Shown: positions 27,981 through 35,871 of the stretch, piece after piece | Numbering within the stretch: the stretch's first letter is position 1 | Layout of the letters: every line of letters starts with the position of its first letter | Origin: Marinomonas colpomeniae | GTDB taxonomy: Bacteria; Pseudomonadota; Gammaproteobacteria; Pseudomonadales; Marinomonadaceae | DNA length: 64,000 nt | Direction of reading: 5' to 3' | Assembly (NCBI RefSeq): GCF_014803385.1 | Contig: NZ_JACYFC010000001.1 | Location: 764,136-828,135, forward strand | The notes under the pieces: model-generated | Databases searched by the model: none | Seen by the model: only the letters and a program-made list of their open reading frames with translations | Told to the model about the DNA's origin: nothing | Program-made: the position numbers and the translations under genes

Positions 27981-28403
27981 CTATTTAATATTTCGTATCT
28001 CATATCGTCGCATTGGCATAGCGTCTATGGTTGAGAAGAGTGTTTGTACATCAATTCTATTTTGCTGAGATTTAATCCCACCGTCTTTTCCAATCAGAGT
28101 GACAGTACCTTCTTTAAGTCGATATTTCTGCTGAGCCTTTGATATGAAGGATGTTGAGAGCGTACCTGAATAGTTGGTTAGTGCTTCGTTTTGGTTGATA
28201 ATAAACCAGACAATATCTCGTTCATTAATCTCAGTTATGTGGTTTTTCATAAGAGCCAGTGCCGTATTTGAGTTGACAGGCTCGTTGATGAAAATAAGTC
28301 GATTTTCCCAACGTAAATCGGAAAGGTTCATTAATGTGTTACTTTCACTGGCCTGTGAAAAGAAGCTGATAATTAGTAAATGAAGATATTCAAAGTGTTT
28401 CAT
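27981..28403 (-). CDS. DUF4174 exported protein
   Basis: A 140-residue protein with a short hydrophobic signal (about 5-17, cleavage near SQA-SE). The DUF4174 pattern is clear: LSDLRWENRLIFIN at the start of the domain, VTLIGKDGGIKS near residue 100 and IDAMPMRRYEI at the end. The fold is thioredoxin-like but without CxxC; function is unknown. It starts 65 bp after yheT ends and could share its transcript. Confidence 0.85.
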   Translation of the reverse strand: MKHFEYLHLLIISFFSQASESNTLMNLSDLRWENRLIFINEPVNSNTALALMKNHITEINERDIVWFIINQNEALTNYSGTLSTSFISKAQQKYRLKEGTVTLIGKDGGIKSQQNRIDVQTLFSTIDAMPMRRYEIRNIK

Positions 28404-28468
28404 AACAGAGCCTAAAAACTGAATGTATGAATTAAATACGCTCTATGTGGCTTTTTAGTTCTGTTTCT

Positions 28469-29476
28469 TTATTTCGGTTTGGTAGCAAGTTGTGATCTCT
28501 GTTGATTAAAATACCCCAAAATCCGATGTTCCATATAATAGATAGGCTTGAAGACGCTGCTCATTACAAAACCTACGTGACCACCATGCTGGTGGATTTC
28601 CATTTCTATGTTCGATGCTATGCCATTGAATGCGTTGTTTTGCTCTGGTAAAACTGAAGGCGTCATGAATGGGTCGTCAAGAGCATGGATGATCAGGGTG
28701 TTGGTTTTTATGTTAGGTAAGAATTGCTTTGCGCTATTTTTTATATAGTAATCTTGAGCACCATAAAAGCCGTTTATCTTCGACGTATAAATATCGTCAA
28801 ACTCTCGAATCGTACTGATTCTTTGAATCTGCTCTGGTGATTTACCCAACAAGGCTTCCATATCGTGTTGTTTGTATTTTTGCAGCAAGGTTGCCTTTAA
28901 TGAACGCAGTAAATGGGACTCATAAAGGCGTGAGCTACCATGGCTAATCGCATCGGCACTTATGTCTAATTGCATTGGCGCACTGATGGCAATCGCAGCT
29001 TTAAGAGGTGAGTTATGTTCATACTCTCCTAACAGCTTCAATAACATGTTAGCCCCGAGAGAATATCCAACAGCAAACAAAGGGGCGTTAGGGAAAGTTT
29101 TCTTAATATGCTCAATCCAAGCCTTCGCATCACTCGTTTGTCCACTATGATAGGTTTTTGGTAAACGGTTATCACGACCAGAACAGCCCCGAAAATGCAT
29201 TAACACACAGGCATATCCACCTTCCATTAGTGTTTGCATCGCACCTTGAATATAGGGTGATTTATGTGAGCCTTCTAGGCCATGAAACAACACAACAATT
29301 GGTGTTGCACTGCCTTGATCTGGTTTATTTAACCAATAACAATCAACAAAATCTCCATCACCTAATTCAAACACTTCGCAGGTTGTTGCTAGCTGTATTG
29401 GTTTACGAAAAAACGTCGCATAGACGGTTTGTAGATGTTTATTTTTCAATAAAAAGGTTGGATTAAATTGAACCAA
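28469..29476 (-). CDS. yheT: YheT-type alpha/beta hydrolase
   Basis: A 335-residue alpha/beta hydrolase of the AB_hydrolase_4 (YheT) group. It has the oxyanion region FHGLEGS (about residues 64-70), the nucleophile elbow GYSLGAN (about 142-148), an acid in LDDPFMTPS (about 265) and the catalytic His in HGGHVGF (about 293). The N-terminal NPTFLLKNKHLQTV is typical. Natural substrate is probably an ester or lipid, unknown in detail. Confidence 0.92.
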   Translation of the reverse strand: MVQFNPTFLLKNKHLQTVYATFFRKPIQLATTCEVFELGDGDFVDCYWLNKPDQGSATPIVVLFHGLEGSHKSPYIQGAMQTLMEGGYACVLMHFRGCSGRDNRLPKTYHSGQTSDAKAWIEHIKKTFPNAPLFAVGYSLGANMLLKLLGEYEHNSPLKAAIAISAPMQLDISADAISHGSSRLYESHLLRSLKATLLQKYKQHDMEALLGKSPEQIQRISTIREFDDIYTSKINGFYGAQDYYIKNSAKQFLPNIKTNTLIIHALDDPFMTPSVLPEQNNAFNGIASNIEMEIHQHGGHVGFVMSSVFKPIYYMEHRILGYFNQQRSQLATKPK

Positions 29477-29901
29477 GTGTTGCTCCGATTTTGTTAATTC
29501 TAAAGAAGAGTGATGATTGAGAAGCAGCTGGAGTTTAATAAAAAGTGGGTATTAATAGCCTCAACTATACAAAATAGATTTTACTCTGCGTTTAATCATT
29601 TCTCTAGTAAGTAACCTGTTCGATTCTGATGTCACTTTTATTTATCTTTCTCATAAAAGAACAAAAGTCATTTTCAAAAAAATAGTCAAGAATAAGTCGC
29701 TAAAGCCTTGATGGGTAGTGTCTTAAGAGAAAATTAAGAAATGTAAGGAGGTGTTAAGTAGTATTATGCTTTGTTAGTATTATTATACTATAAAATAGCA
29801 GCTTAATTTTTTGATTCTTATTGTTTGTATAGAAAATACAGTAATAAAAATATTGTACTTTCGATAACGCATCTTAGGAAAAGGCACTAGCGGAGCGAGA
29901 T
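29477..29901. other. Intergenic region upstream of a chemoreceptor gene
   Basis: 425 bp of AT-rich sequence between divergent yheT and the dCache receptor gene. It contains TTCGATAA at 29860-29867, which is reminiscent of a flagellar sigma-28 minus-10 element, but the upstream TAA-type element is at non-ideal spacing. No gene or RNA was recognised. Confidence 0.45.
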
Positions 29902-31779
29902 ATGAGAAAATTTAAACTACAGGTTATTGGTGCCCTTGGTGCTATTATTGCTGCAATTATCGTTATTATTGCCATGCTGGATTTTATGGCTTTTAGATCA
30001 GAAAGTATGACTTTGAATAAAGAAATACTTCGTGAAAAAAATGCCACGTTAGAAGCTTCCATAACCGAAAAATTTCAAAGTTATAGAGACATTTTAGCGT
30101 CTATAAAATTAGGCGATCATATACAAGGTGCTTCATCGTTATCACCTGAGAATGCTCTTAGCCTTACCGCTGTTGAAAATATTCTTGAAAAGAAGGCAAA
30201 CGGTGTCTATTTGTTTGATAAAACAGGGGCTACTTTTAGAAGTAATGGACAAGATTTAGGTAAAAGCTATAAAGGAAGAAGTTATTACAACGCATTGTTT
30301 GAAGATGGTAAGACATTTTTCGTAGGCCCTCCATATAATTATGGTAAGTCTGGTAAAAAAGTGTCTGTCGCCATCGCATTAAAAGTGACGCCTAATATTG
30401 CGTTAATGACAACAATTCATTTAGACCAATTTATTGGTCATCTTAAGGATAGAAAAGACCTATTTGTCTACGCTTATGAAGGCTCCATTATGGTTTCTCC
30501 ATACAAAGAGCAACTAGGCCAAAATATTAAAGACCTCCGACCAAACTTCGAAAACTTTAGTATTGAAAATCCTGAACAATCTTACACTGCAGAAGTAAAT
30601 GGTGAAGATGTTGCATTTACGTCTTTCTGGGGTGAAATGGATGTTAATGGCTGGAATTATGTCAGTTTCACAGAAACTAAATTTATTACGCAAAGTGCAA
30701 ACAGCCAACTTATTTACTCGTTAATCATAGGCTTGGTTTGTTTTGTATTTGCAGGCCTTATTTTGCTTTCTGTAATGAATAAGCTAGTTCTAAAACCTGT
30801 AGGTGGTGCGCCAGAAGATATCGCGAAGTTAATGGAAAGAATGGCTGAAGGTGATCTAAGATTAAAACTTGCACCGTCATCTAGTGATACAGGTATTTAC
30901 CACTCCTTGGTTGTCCTCTCTAATCAACTGTCTGGCATTGTAAGTAACTCCATGAAAATTTCTGAAAGCGTTTCAGCCTCTTCTGAAGAGCTTAACGTTG
31001 TCATGAATGACACCTTAAGAAATATGGAAAGTGAAAAGATGCAGGTTGAGCAAATATCAACCGCCATTTATGAGCTTTCAGCGACATCTCAAGAAGTGAG
31101 CAACAAAGCATTGAATGCGGAAGAAGAAACAAAAATCAGCTTAACTACAATAGAAAGCGGAAAGGTTACCTTGGAAAAAAATATTGCTTTAACTCGTGAT
31201 ATTAACAACTCCGTGACGGAAACCGCTGTGATTGTTGATGAACTAAGAAAGTTCACAATCGAGATTGGCACTGTAATTGATGTGATTAATGGTATTTCTG
31301 AGCAAACCAACTTACTTGCTTTGAATGCTGCTATTGAAGCCGCTCGTGCAGGTGAAACAGGTCGTGGATTTGCGGTTGTTGCTGATGAAGTACGTAACTT
31401 AGCATCGAAAACGCAACAATCAACCGTCAGTATTCAAGACATTATTTTGAAGTTGCAAGAACAGTCTGAGAAAGCCAGCAGTAATATGACGCAAAATGTT
31501 GAATTGATCGAGGGCTCAGTTGAACTAGCCAATCAGGTTAAAACCTCATTTGAAGATGTATCCCAAGCAATAAATAGGATATCAGAAATCAATGCAATGG
31601 TGGCTACCGCGTCTGTACAGCAAACCGGTGTTACTGAGGATATTTCTAAGAATACAACTCAAGCTTTTGATTTAGTGCAACAGAATGCATCAGCAGTCAA
31701 CCAGACGCTACAAGCAGCAACAGAGTTGGCGCGTTTGGCTCAAGCTCAGAAAGATGAAATGGAATTCTTTAAAGTATAA
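29902..31779 (+). CDS. Methyl-accepting chemotaxis protein with dCache-type sensor
   Basis: A 625-residue chemoreceptor. The order is TM1 (about 8-30), a periplasmic domain of about 240 residues with the dCache-type patterns [15 protein letters not shown] and [23 protein letters not shown]2 (about 272-293), HAMP, and a signalling domain with [20 protein letters not shown] and [14 protein letters not shown]. dCache domains mostly bind amino acids, amines or organic acids; the ligand is not assigned. GGAG precedes the ATG by 6 nt. A strong terminator follows, so it is monocistronic. Confidence 0.94.
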   Translation: MRKFKLQVIGALGAIIAAIIVIIAMLDFMAFRSESMTLNKEILREKNATLEASITEKFQSYRDILASIKLGDHIQGASSLSPENALSLTAVENILEKKANGVYLFDKTGATFRSNGQDLGKSYKGRSYYNALFEDGKTFFVGPPYNYGKSGKKVSVAIALKVTPNIALMTTIHLDQFIGHLKDRKDLFVYAYEGSIMVSPYKEQLGQNIKDLRPNFENFSIENPEQSYTAEVNGEDVAFTSFWGEMDVNGWNYVSFTETKFITQSANSQLIYSLIIGLVCFVFAGLILLSVMNKLVLKPVGGAPEDIAKLMERMAEGDLRLKLAPSSSDTGIYHSLVVLSNQLSGIVSNSMKISESVSASSEELNVVMNDTLRNMESEKMQVEQISTAIYELSATSQEVSNKALNAEEETKISLTTIESGKVTLEKNIALTRDINNSVTETAVIVDELRKFTIEIGTVIDVINGISEQTNLLALNAAIEAARAGETGRGFAVVADEVRNLASKTQQSTVSIQDIILKLQEQSEKASSNMTQNVELIEGSVELANQVKTSFEDVSQAINRISEINAMVATASVQQTGVTEDISKNTTQAFDLVQQNASAVNQTLQAATELARLAQAQKDEMEFFKV

Positions 31780-31818
31780 AAACTAATGAGAATATTCTTT
31801 AGATCATGATCTAACGAA

Positions 31819-31851
31819 AAATGGTTTGTGCAAAAGCACAAGCCATTTTTT
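31819..31851 (+). terminator. Intrinsic terminator after the dCache receptor gene
   Basis: A 13-bp stem AAATGGTTTGTGC / GCACAAGCCATTT with one G-U pair and an AAAA loop, followed by a T run. Confidence 0.92.
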
Positions 31852-31922
31852 TATAAACTATATAGTTTGTTAATGTTATTAAGCTTTCTTCTGCTTCTCT
31901 GTATTAAGTGTTACTAAATGTA

Positions 31923-32237
31923 CTAAGTTTCAAGAAATACAGTATCAAATATCACTAATCCAGTTAGAGGCTTTTTCATGGGCAGGACGGCAACAACGTA
32001 TGCCGTATTGTGTTGAATCGCATAATAAACAGCGTAAGGGAAATACTTAGAGAGCGACCTGTAATAACCAGAAATTTTGCTATGGACGCCAGCAAAAAAA
32101 ATGAGAGATTCGATATCAACAAGTAAACAATCCCAGAAGTAATAGCTAATACCAACTTCTTATTGATCGTAGTAAATGTTACTTAGTTTTAAATCCTCTA
32201 CAGCCTCATCAACAATATAAATGCCTTCGACATTCAT
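31923..32237 (-). pseudogene. RelE/ParE-type toxin pseudogene
   Basis: A 105-codon reading frame starting with ATG at 32237 that reads like a RelE/ParE-superfamily toxin: YIVDEAVEDLKLSNIYYD, then FWDCLLVDIESL, AGVHSKISGYYRSL, FPYAVYY and YVVAVLPMKK. It is interrupted by an in-frame TAA at 32160-32162 (codon 26), where relatives normally have Gln or Glu, so a single C-to-T change could explain it. The ATG overlaps the stop of the upstream antitoxin remnant (ATGA), the usual toxin-antitoxin arrangement. It is probably inactive unless the stop is suppressed. Found by translating the strand directly; the break hides it from simple ORF lists. Confidence 0.7.
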
Positions 32238-32413
32238 GTATTTTTTAACGCTTTAAGTTCTGCTAAAGAAAGGAAGTTAGCGTTACCGTTCCCTAACGAC
32301 TTACCTTGTGTTATTAAAACATCGTTGTGCCAGTCTGGTGATTCAACTGCTACAGAAGAAGTATTAAGATCATTTCCATTGCTTGGACTTTTTCTACTGG
32401 AAGGTTTTGTTAG
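32234..32413 (-). pseudogene. Frameshifted addiction-module antitoxin remnant
   Basis: The 3' part reads VESPDWHNDVLITQGKSL and FLSLAELKALKN, resembling the C-terminus of the putative addiction-module-component antitoxins (Unstab_antitox family), where a SPEWH motif is followed by a helical tail. The expected N-terminal part, LPVEKVQAMEMI, is present just upstream but in another frame; the shift falls near 32365-32375. No start codon with ribosome site is found. With the adjacent nonsense-bearing toxin it forms a decayed module. Confidence 0.55.
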
Positions 32414-32425
32414 ATGAGCCCTCAC

Positions 32426-32827
32426 TCAAACAGGGCTCTCTGCCATGTATTGAGGCAGATTATCTATTATTTTGTACCACTCCGCTTTAGATGATACGTA
32501 TTGATGGTACTCGGGCACTATTGCCGTATCAGAATCTAATAAACCTATGCTTAGATATACAGTATTTTTCTCTTTTTTGTCTATAGCGGAAATCATTGAA
32601 CCACAAGAGTTACAAAAGTAACGGCAAACGTACTGAGAGGAATGAAATTCTCTTACCTTAGATAGATCACACAACCACTCAAAATCATCCTGCGACACTC
32701 CACCATAAATAGCAAAAGCAGAGCCTGTTATTTTCTGACAATTGGAACAATGACAATACATAACATCGAATAGATTTCCACTAGCTTTATACCTGCATTG
32801 TCCACACAAACAACTACCGTTGATCAT
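32426..32827 (-). CDS. GFA family zinc protein
   Basis: A 133-residue protein of the glutathione-dependent formaldehyde-activating (GFA/CENP-V) family. It has the zinc-binding sets CLCGQC (about residues 6-11), CHCSNCQ (about 25-31) and CNSCGS (about 71-76), the latter two spaced as in the family. Physiological role of most members is uncertain. GGAG precedes the ATG by about 7 nt. It lies directly behind an attC-like site, as cassette genes do. Confidence 0.88.
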   Translation of the reverse strand: MINGSCLCGQCRYKASGNLFDVMYCHCSNCQKITGSAFAIYGGVSQDDFEWLCDLSKVREFHSSQYVCRYFCNSCGSMISAIDKKEKNTVYLSIGLLDSDTAIVPEYHQYVSSKAEWYKIIDNLPQYMAESPV

Positions 32828-32842
32828 TGCCGCTCCGTTTTA

Positions 32843-32946
32843 CATCTAATGCCCACATTAAGCGTACAGAAATAGTTGGCTAAAATTGTGGAGCGAAGCG
32901 AAACATAGCCAACTGTTTATGTTCCGTTTAAATTGCCTTGTTAGGC
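32843..32946 (-). other. Integron attC-like recombination site
   Basis: About 104 bp forming an imperfect palindrome between two minus-strand genes. On the minus strand it opens with GCCTAAC (32940-32946, matching the RYYYAAC box) and ends in GCATTAGATG, a near match to GTTRRRY with G changed to A. An internal perfect 9-bp repeat AGTTGGCTA/TAGCCAACT and complementary TTTAAACG and GCTTAA-like boxes complete the layout. This is the expected shape and place (after one gene, before the next) of a cassette attC site. No integrase gene is in the window. Confidence 0.55.
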
Positions 32947-32982
32947 TTCTTGAATTCATAGACTAGGGGGAGGCCGCGCTTA

Positions 32983-33708
32983 TTAGTCTCCGCTGAATAG
33001 TTGAGGTAGTCCGTTAACTGTAAATTCCGGTGCGAGAGAGTTACAGCCCTGGACACCAAATGGTGGCTTAATCTTTATATTATTTTTTTCGTTCTCAATA
33101 TATGTATTTTGATTGGCATCATTCCATGTGATTTCAATTTTCTTAATCTCACTGACGTTAGTATTTAGAATTGCTTTGAGTAAATTTAGAACTTCCTTTT
33201 CCATTCTTTTCTTGATAATAGATACATCACTCTCCAGTTGAGACAGCGTAAGGTAACTTGCTATGTCTGTTGCTCTGGATTTTTCTCTGTCCTCATACCT
33301 TTCTTCTGCTGTTCCAGCTTTAGAATCGGTAACAATGGAGATGACTTTCCCAGTATCTGTAAATGGTTTCTCTATTTGGATTACTCCTAACGTAACGAGA
33401 TACTGGTCTTCTTCTTCTTTTATAGCGAGATCCTTTAGCGACAATTTATATTTCAATGTGGATGGAAAAATAATAAAGAGCTCGGGAGGTCTGTTCACTA
33501 GGCCAAATAAACTAAATTTATCATCCATTTTGGGGCAGACATGATAGTACATTGTGATGTCTCTTTCGTGAGACACCACGACATCATCCCTCATGCGTTC
33601 TACTTGAGTAGTAAAAGTCACATGAGAGCCAAAATATTGTTTCCCAATAAAGGCGCCAATTCCTAAAAACATTAACCCAACAATTAAACCAACGGTGATT
33701 CTCCACAT
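32983..33708 (-). CDS. Membrane-anchored protein of unknown function
   Basis: A 241-residue protein that I do not recognise. The start is set at the ATG at 33708 because GGAGG lies 8 nt upstream; a TTG 7 codons earlier lacks a ribosome site. An N-terminal anchor (about residues 4-24) is followed by a beta-rich region (about 30-130) and a helical C-terminal part with charged residues (about 145-190). The layout is loosely like DUF4230 proteins, a weak resemblance only. A GTTAGGC box stands about 50 nt upstream on the same strand and an attC-like site directly downstream, so it looks like a cassette gene. Confidence 0.7.
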   Translation of the reverse strand: MWRITVGLIVGLMFLGIGAFIGKQYFGSHVTFTTQVERMRDDVVVSHERDITMYYHVCPKMDDKFSLFGLVNRPPELFIIFPSTLKYKLSLKDLAIKEEEDQYLVTLGVIQIEKPFTDTGKVISIVTDSKAGTAEERYEDREKSRATDIASYLTLSQLESDVSIIKKRMEKEVLNLLKAILNTNVSEIKKIEITWNDANQNTYIENEKNNIKIKPPFGVQGCNSLAPEFTVNGLPQLFSGD

Positions 33709-33766
33709 TATAACGACCTCCATATTCAATAGTTTTTATATCATGCTGAATACATGCCTAACATTT

Positions 33767-33953
33767 TTAATAGTACGCATACTCGTTTACATATTTTCAA
33801 AAATCTCTATAAATAACTGAATTATAATGAGTTTATAAAGTTATTCACAAAACTCAAAGCTGGAAAAAAGAGCGTGCACGTTATCGCTGCAACGCTATTT
33901 CTTATTTATTGATCTTAGTAGGCTTTTTTATTCCCTGCCAGTGTAAACGCGCA
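33767..33953. repeat. Dispersed repeat, copy 1 (187 bp)
   Basis: Nearly identical to 35316-35555 except for an internal deletion and point changes. The ends carry short inverted repeats, CGTTTACA and TGTAAACG, giving it the look of a small non-autonomous element. Shared landmarks include GAGCGTGCACGTTAT and GCAACGCTATTTC. Confidence 0.88.
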
Positions 33954-33974
33954 TAATCGAATTATTAAAAATCA

Positions 33975-34059
33975 ATAATTGGATGAGAGTGAAAATTAAC
34001 AGAAATTAGAGGCTAATGACCTAAATCATTAAGGTTGATTTTACTCTGACCCGAATTAT
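33975..34059. repeat. 85-bp palindromic repeat, copy 1
   Basis: Inverted arms begin and end with ATAATT/AATTAT and contain GAGTGAAAATTAAC opposite GGTTGATTTTACTC. A second copy of exactly the same length is at 34925-35009. This copy has more mismatches in the left arm (GGATGAGAG instead of GGGTCAGAG). Confidence 0.88.
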
Positions 34060-34095
34060 CATGTTACGGTTAACTCGATAACAAGGTTGAAAAAC

Positions 34096-34172
34096 TGGTG
34101 CGAGGGAAAGGAATCGAACCTCTCTACGTTTCTATTGACTGAAAATACTTTAATTAATACATCATCTCTCGT
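34096..34172 (-). other. tRNA-like sequence, probably degenerate
   Basis: On the minus strand the 3' half is convincing: T arm AGAGG-TTCGATT-CCTTT, acceptor strand CCCTCGC, then A and encoded CCA. A 4-bp stem around TTCAGTC would give anticodon CAG, but position 37 is T. The 5' side is poor: ACGAGAG pairs only 5 of 7 with the acceptor strand and no D arm is visible. A better acceptor partner, GCGAGGC, occurs 30 nt further upstream (34196-34202). It is best read as a tRNA remnant or a tRNA-derived attachment site. Confidence 0.4.
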
Positions 34173-34436
34173 AAGGGTTGGAATGTCCCACCATGGCCTC
34201 GCAAGAACGCCATTCCGCATCACACACATGATTTAACGTCTGATATTTTCATAACAAGCTCCTTTGCTTTATTTACGACATCTTTGATAGTTTCAATTAG
34301 CTCGGTCACTTAGGATTACAACCCAAACGAGATGTCAGCATTAATTTCCATGTCTACATTTATCGTCAATTCTTTAATTTGACACTAAACCGCTCAAGCA
34401 ACATAATACTCAAAGCAGCGGTGCAACATTGTCTTT

Positions 34437-34853
34437 TTATAAGCCACTTGAGTACCTTGTAAAGTAATATATTGTAAAGCCAAGACCAGCAATAAAAAAT
34501 AAAACACTAAGCCAAAAGCTGAATTCCATACAGCACTCTAATTTGTCTTCTTTTGTGTCACTACTCCAAAATATGCCAGCTTTTTTGCCCCATGCTATAC
34601 GAACCCATTTGGCAGATAAATATTGATAAAAGACACATGAGAGTATTGCCACACCAAATGATAACCAAGCAAGATAAATTGAGCCGCTAAATATCTCTGA
34701 TAGTGGCTTTTCAGAGCTGATATCAAGGAAGCTACGAGCCATAAATACAGGTAGTAACAATGATGCTGTAGCTAAACCAAAGACACTTTTTATAACTTCG
34801 GAATACTTATTGTTTGTATCTAGTTTCCAGGGCTCTTTCAATCTTTCATCCAT
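34437..34853 (-). CDS. Small three-TM membrane protein of unknown function
   Basis: A 138-residue protein that I do not recognise. Three hydrophobic segments are visible: about 22-42 (VFGLATASLLLPVFMA), 58-80 (YLAWLSFGVAILSCVFYQYL) and 110-132. The N-terminus is polar and probably cytoplasmic. It lies between two dispersed repeats in the accessory island; small orphan membrane proteins are common in cassette arrays. GAGA precedes the ATG. No function is proposed. Confidence 0.65.
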   Translation of the reverse strand: MDERLKEPWKLDTNNKYSEVIKSVFGLATASLLLPVFMARSFLDISSEKPLSEIFSGSIYLAWLSFGVAILSCVFYQYLSAKWVRIAWGKKAGIFWSSDTKEDKLECCMEFSFWLSVLFFIAGLGFTIYYFTRYSSGL

Positions 34854-34924
34854 TCTCTATTTGCTTATAACGAGGCTGTAGAATTACTCGAACTGCCAAA
34901 TTCAGCTAAAAAACGAGTCCCTCA

Positions 34925-35009
34925 ATAATTGGGTCAGAGTGAAAATTAACAGAAATTAGAGACTAATGACCTAAATCATTAAGGTTAATTTTACTCTGAC
35001 CCAAATTAT
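34925..35009. repeat. 85-bp palindromic repeat, copy 2
   Basis: Inverted arms GGGTCAGAGTGAAAATTAAC and GTTAATTTTACTCTGACCC, flanked by ATAATT and AATTAT, around an unpaired middle of about 35 bp. It begins 6 bp after the stop of the YHYH gene. GGGTCAGAG-type palindromes are, from memory, often found with IS200-like or REP-associated tyrosine transposases; no such gene is in the window. Confidence 0.9.
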
Positions 35010-35015
35010 CTACGT

Positions 35016-35138
35016 TTAGTGACAGTGATACGGTTTTGATCCCGCGTGACAACCATTTTTATCCGTACCCCCAGAATGTGCTTGAACAAATGACACAGCC
35101 ATTAAGGACACAAAAAATAACGCTATAACTTTTTTCAT
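35016..35138 (-). CDS. Exported 40-residue YHYH-type peptide
   Basis: A 41-codon gene found by direct translation. ATG at 35138 is preceded by AAGGA. Residues 1-20 are a clean signal peptide (KKVIALFFVSLMAVSFVQA, cleavage after QA). The mature part is only about 20 residues and carries GGTDKNGCHAGSKPYHCH, the hallmark of the short YHYH-domain proteins: two Cys and four His at set spacing. It is probably a secreted or periplasmic metal-binding or disulphide-bonded peptide; function unknown. A palindromic repeat follows the stop closely. Confidence 0.8.
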   Translation of the reverse strand: MKKVIALFFVSLMAVSFVQAHSGGTDKNGCHAGSKPYHCH

Positions 35139-35563
35139 ACTACTTTCCTTGTGATTAAAGTTTATTTGTTGGCTATCCCTTTCCTTAAGCACTCAATTCG
35201 TATGAGCGTTGTTGCTTTCTTTTATTAAAAAACAAAAACCTATATCTGACAAGTTGCTACAATTTAGATCACCCTCCGTTGATTATTCCTCGATGTTCAA
35301 GAGTGTTAACTATTCTTAATAGTACTCATGCTCGTTTACACATTTTCAAAACTCTCTAAAAACCTCTATAAATAACTGAATTATAATCAGTTTATAAAGC
35401 TATTCATAAAACTCAAAACTGGAAAAACGAGCGTGCACGTTATTTTTTTAATAGAAAAACACGGCGCGTTCATATCTCTTAAAAAGAGCTGCAACGCTAT
35501 TTCTTATTTATTGATCTTAGTAGGCTTTTTTATTCCCTGCCAGTGTAAACGCGCAATGCTGAA
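35139..35563. other. Intergenic region between YHYH gene and parE
   Basis: 425 bp. Most of it is the second copy of the dispersed repeat (35316-35555). The remainder up to 35315 holds the YHYH promoter region; no other gene was seen. Confidence 0.65.
35316..35555. repeat. Dispersed repeat, copy 2 (240 bp)
   Basis: The longer copy of the 33767-33953 repeat. Relative to copy 1 it has an extra stretch of about 44 bp between GTGCACGTTAT and GCAACGCTATTTC that contains CACGGCGCGTTC and TCTTAAAAAGA, plus a small insertion near CTCTAAAAACC. Terminal CGTTTACAC/GTGTAAACG inverted repeats are better preserved here. It ends 8 bp before the parE stop. Confidence 0.88.
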
Positions 35564-35863
35564 CTATTGAACCTGTTTTATTGGATCTTGTCGCTTATGT
35601 AAGATGCGTAATACTTGAAGTGTTTGATCTGAAATGCGATAAAAAATAATGTGATGACCAACAATAATACTTCGCGTGTTCGTTAATAAATCCTGCCTTT
35701 TTAGACCTATTTTGGGGTTGTATGAGAGCTCGATGAGTTTTACTTTAAAGGCATCAAGGTAGCGCTCGGCTTGATGGCTGCCCCATTCATTAGAACTAAA
35801 CTGATAGATCGCGTCTAAATCCATTTTAGCGGTCATTGAAATGACCAATGTGAATCCTTTCAT
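35564..35863 (-). CDS. parE: ParE-type toxin
   Basis: A 99-residue RelE/ParE-superfamily toxin. The fold pattern is clear: MTAKMDLDAIYQFSSNEWG helix, QAERYLDAFKVKLIEL helix, then GLKRQDL, TRSIIVGHHIIFYRI and LQVLRILHKRQDP, with the family-typical Arg and terminal RILHKRQD. ParE toxins inhibit DNA gyrase. The gene follows parD by 8 bp in the canonical antitoxin-first order. All features look intact. Confidence 0.92.
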   Translation of the reverse strand: MKGFTLVISMTAKMDLDAIYQFSSNEWGSHQAERYLDAFKVKLIELSYNPKIGLKRQDLLTNTRSIIVGHHIIFYRISDQTLQVLRILHKRQDPIKQVQ

Positions 35864-35871
35864 AGCGTGGC

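Larger units (their letters stand above)
33709..34436. other. Repeat-rich accessory intergenic region
   Basis: 728 bp without an intact gene. It holds a GTTAGGC box on the minus strand (33756-33762), one copy of a dispersed long repeat, one copy of an 85-bp palindromic repeat, a tRNA-like sequence and a possibly decayed reading frame (34220-34384). Confidence 0.7.

Noticed and set aside
29843-29867. Sigma-28-type promoter before the dCache chemoreceptor
   Set aside because: The CGATAA core fits, but the upstream TAA-rich element is at the wrong spacing and the rest is too AT-rich to judge.
32234-32425. Intact 63-codon gene starting at 32425
   Set aside because: Its first half is unlike any antitoxin and the true N-terminal sequence lies in another frame, so it is treated as a frameshifted remnant.
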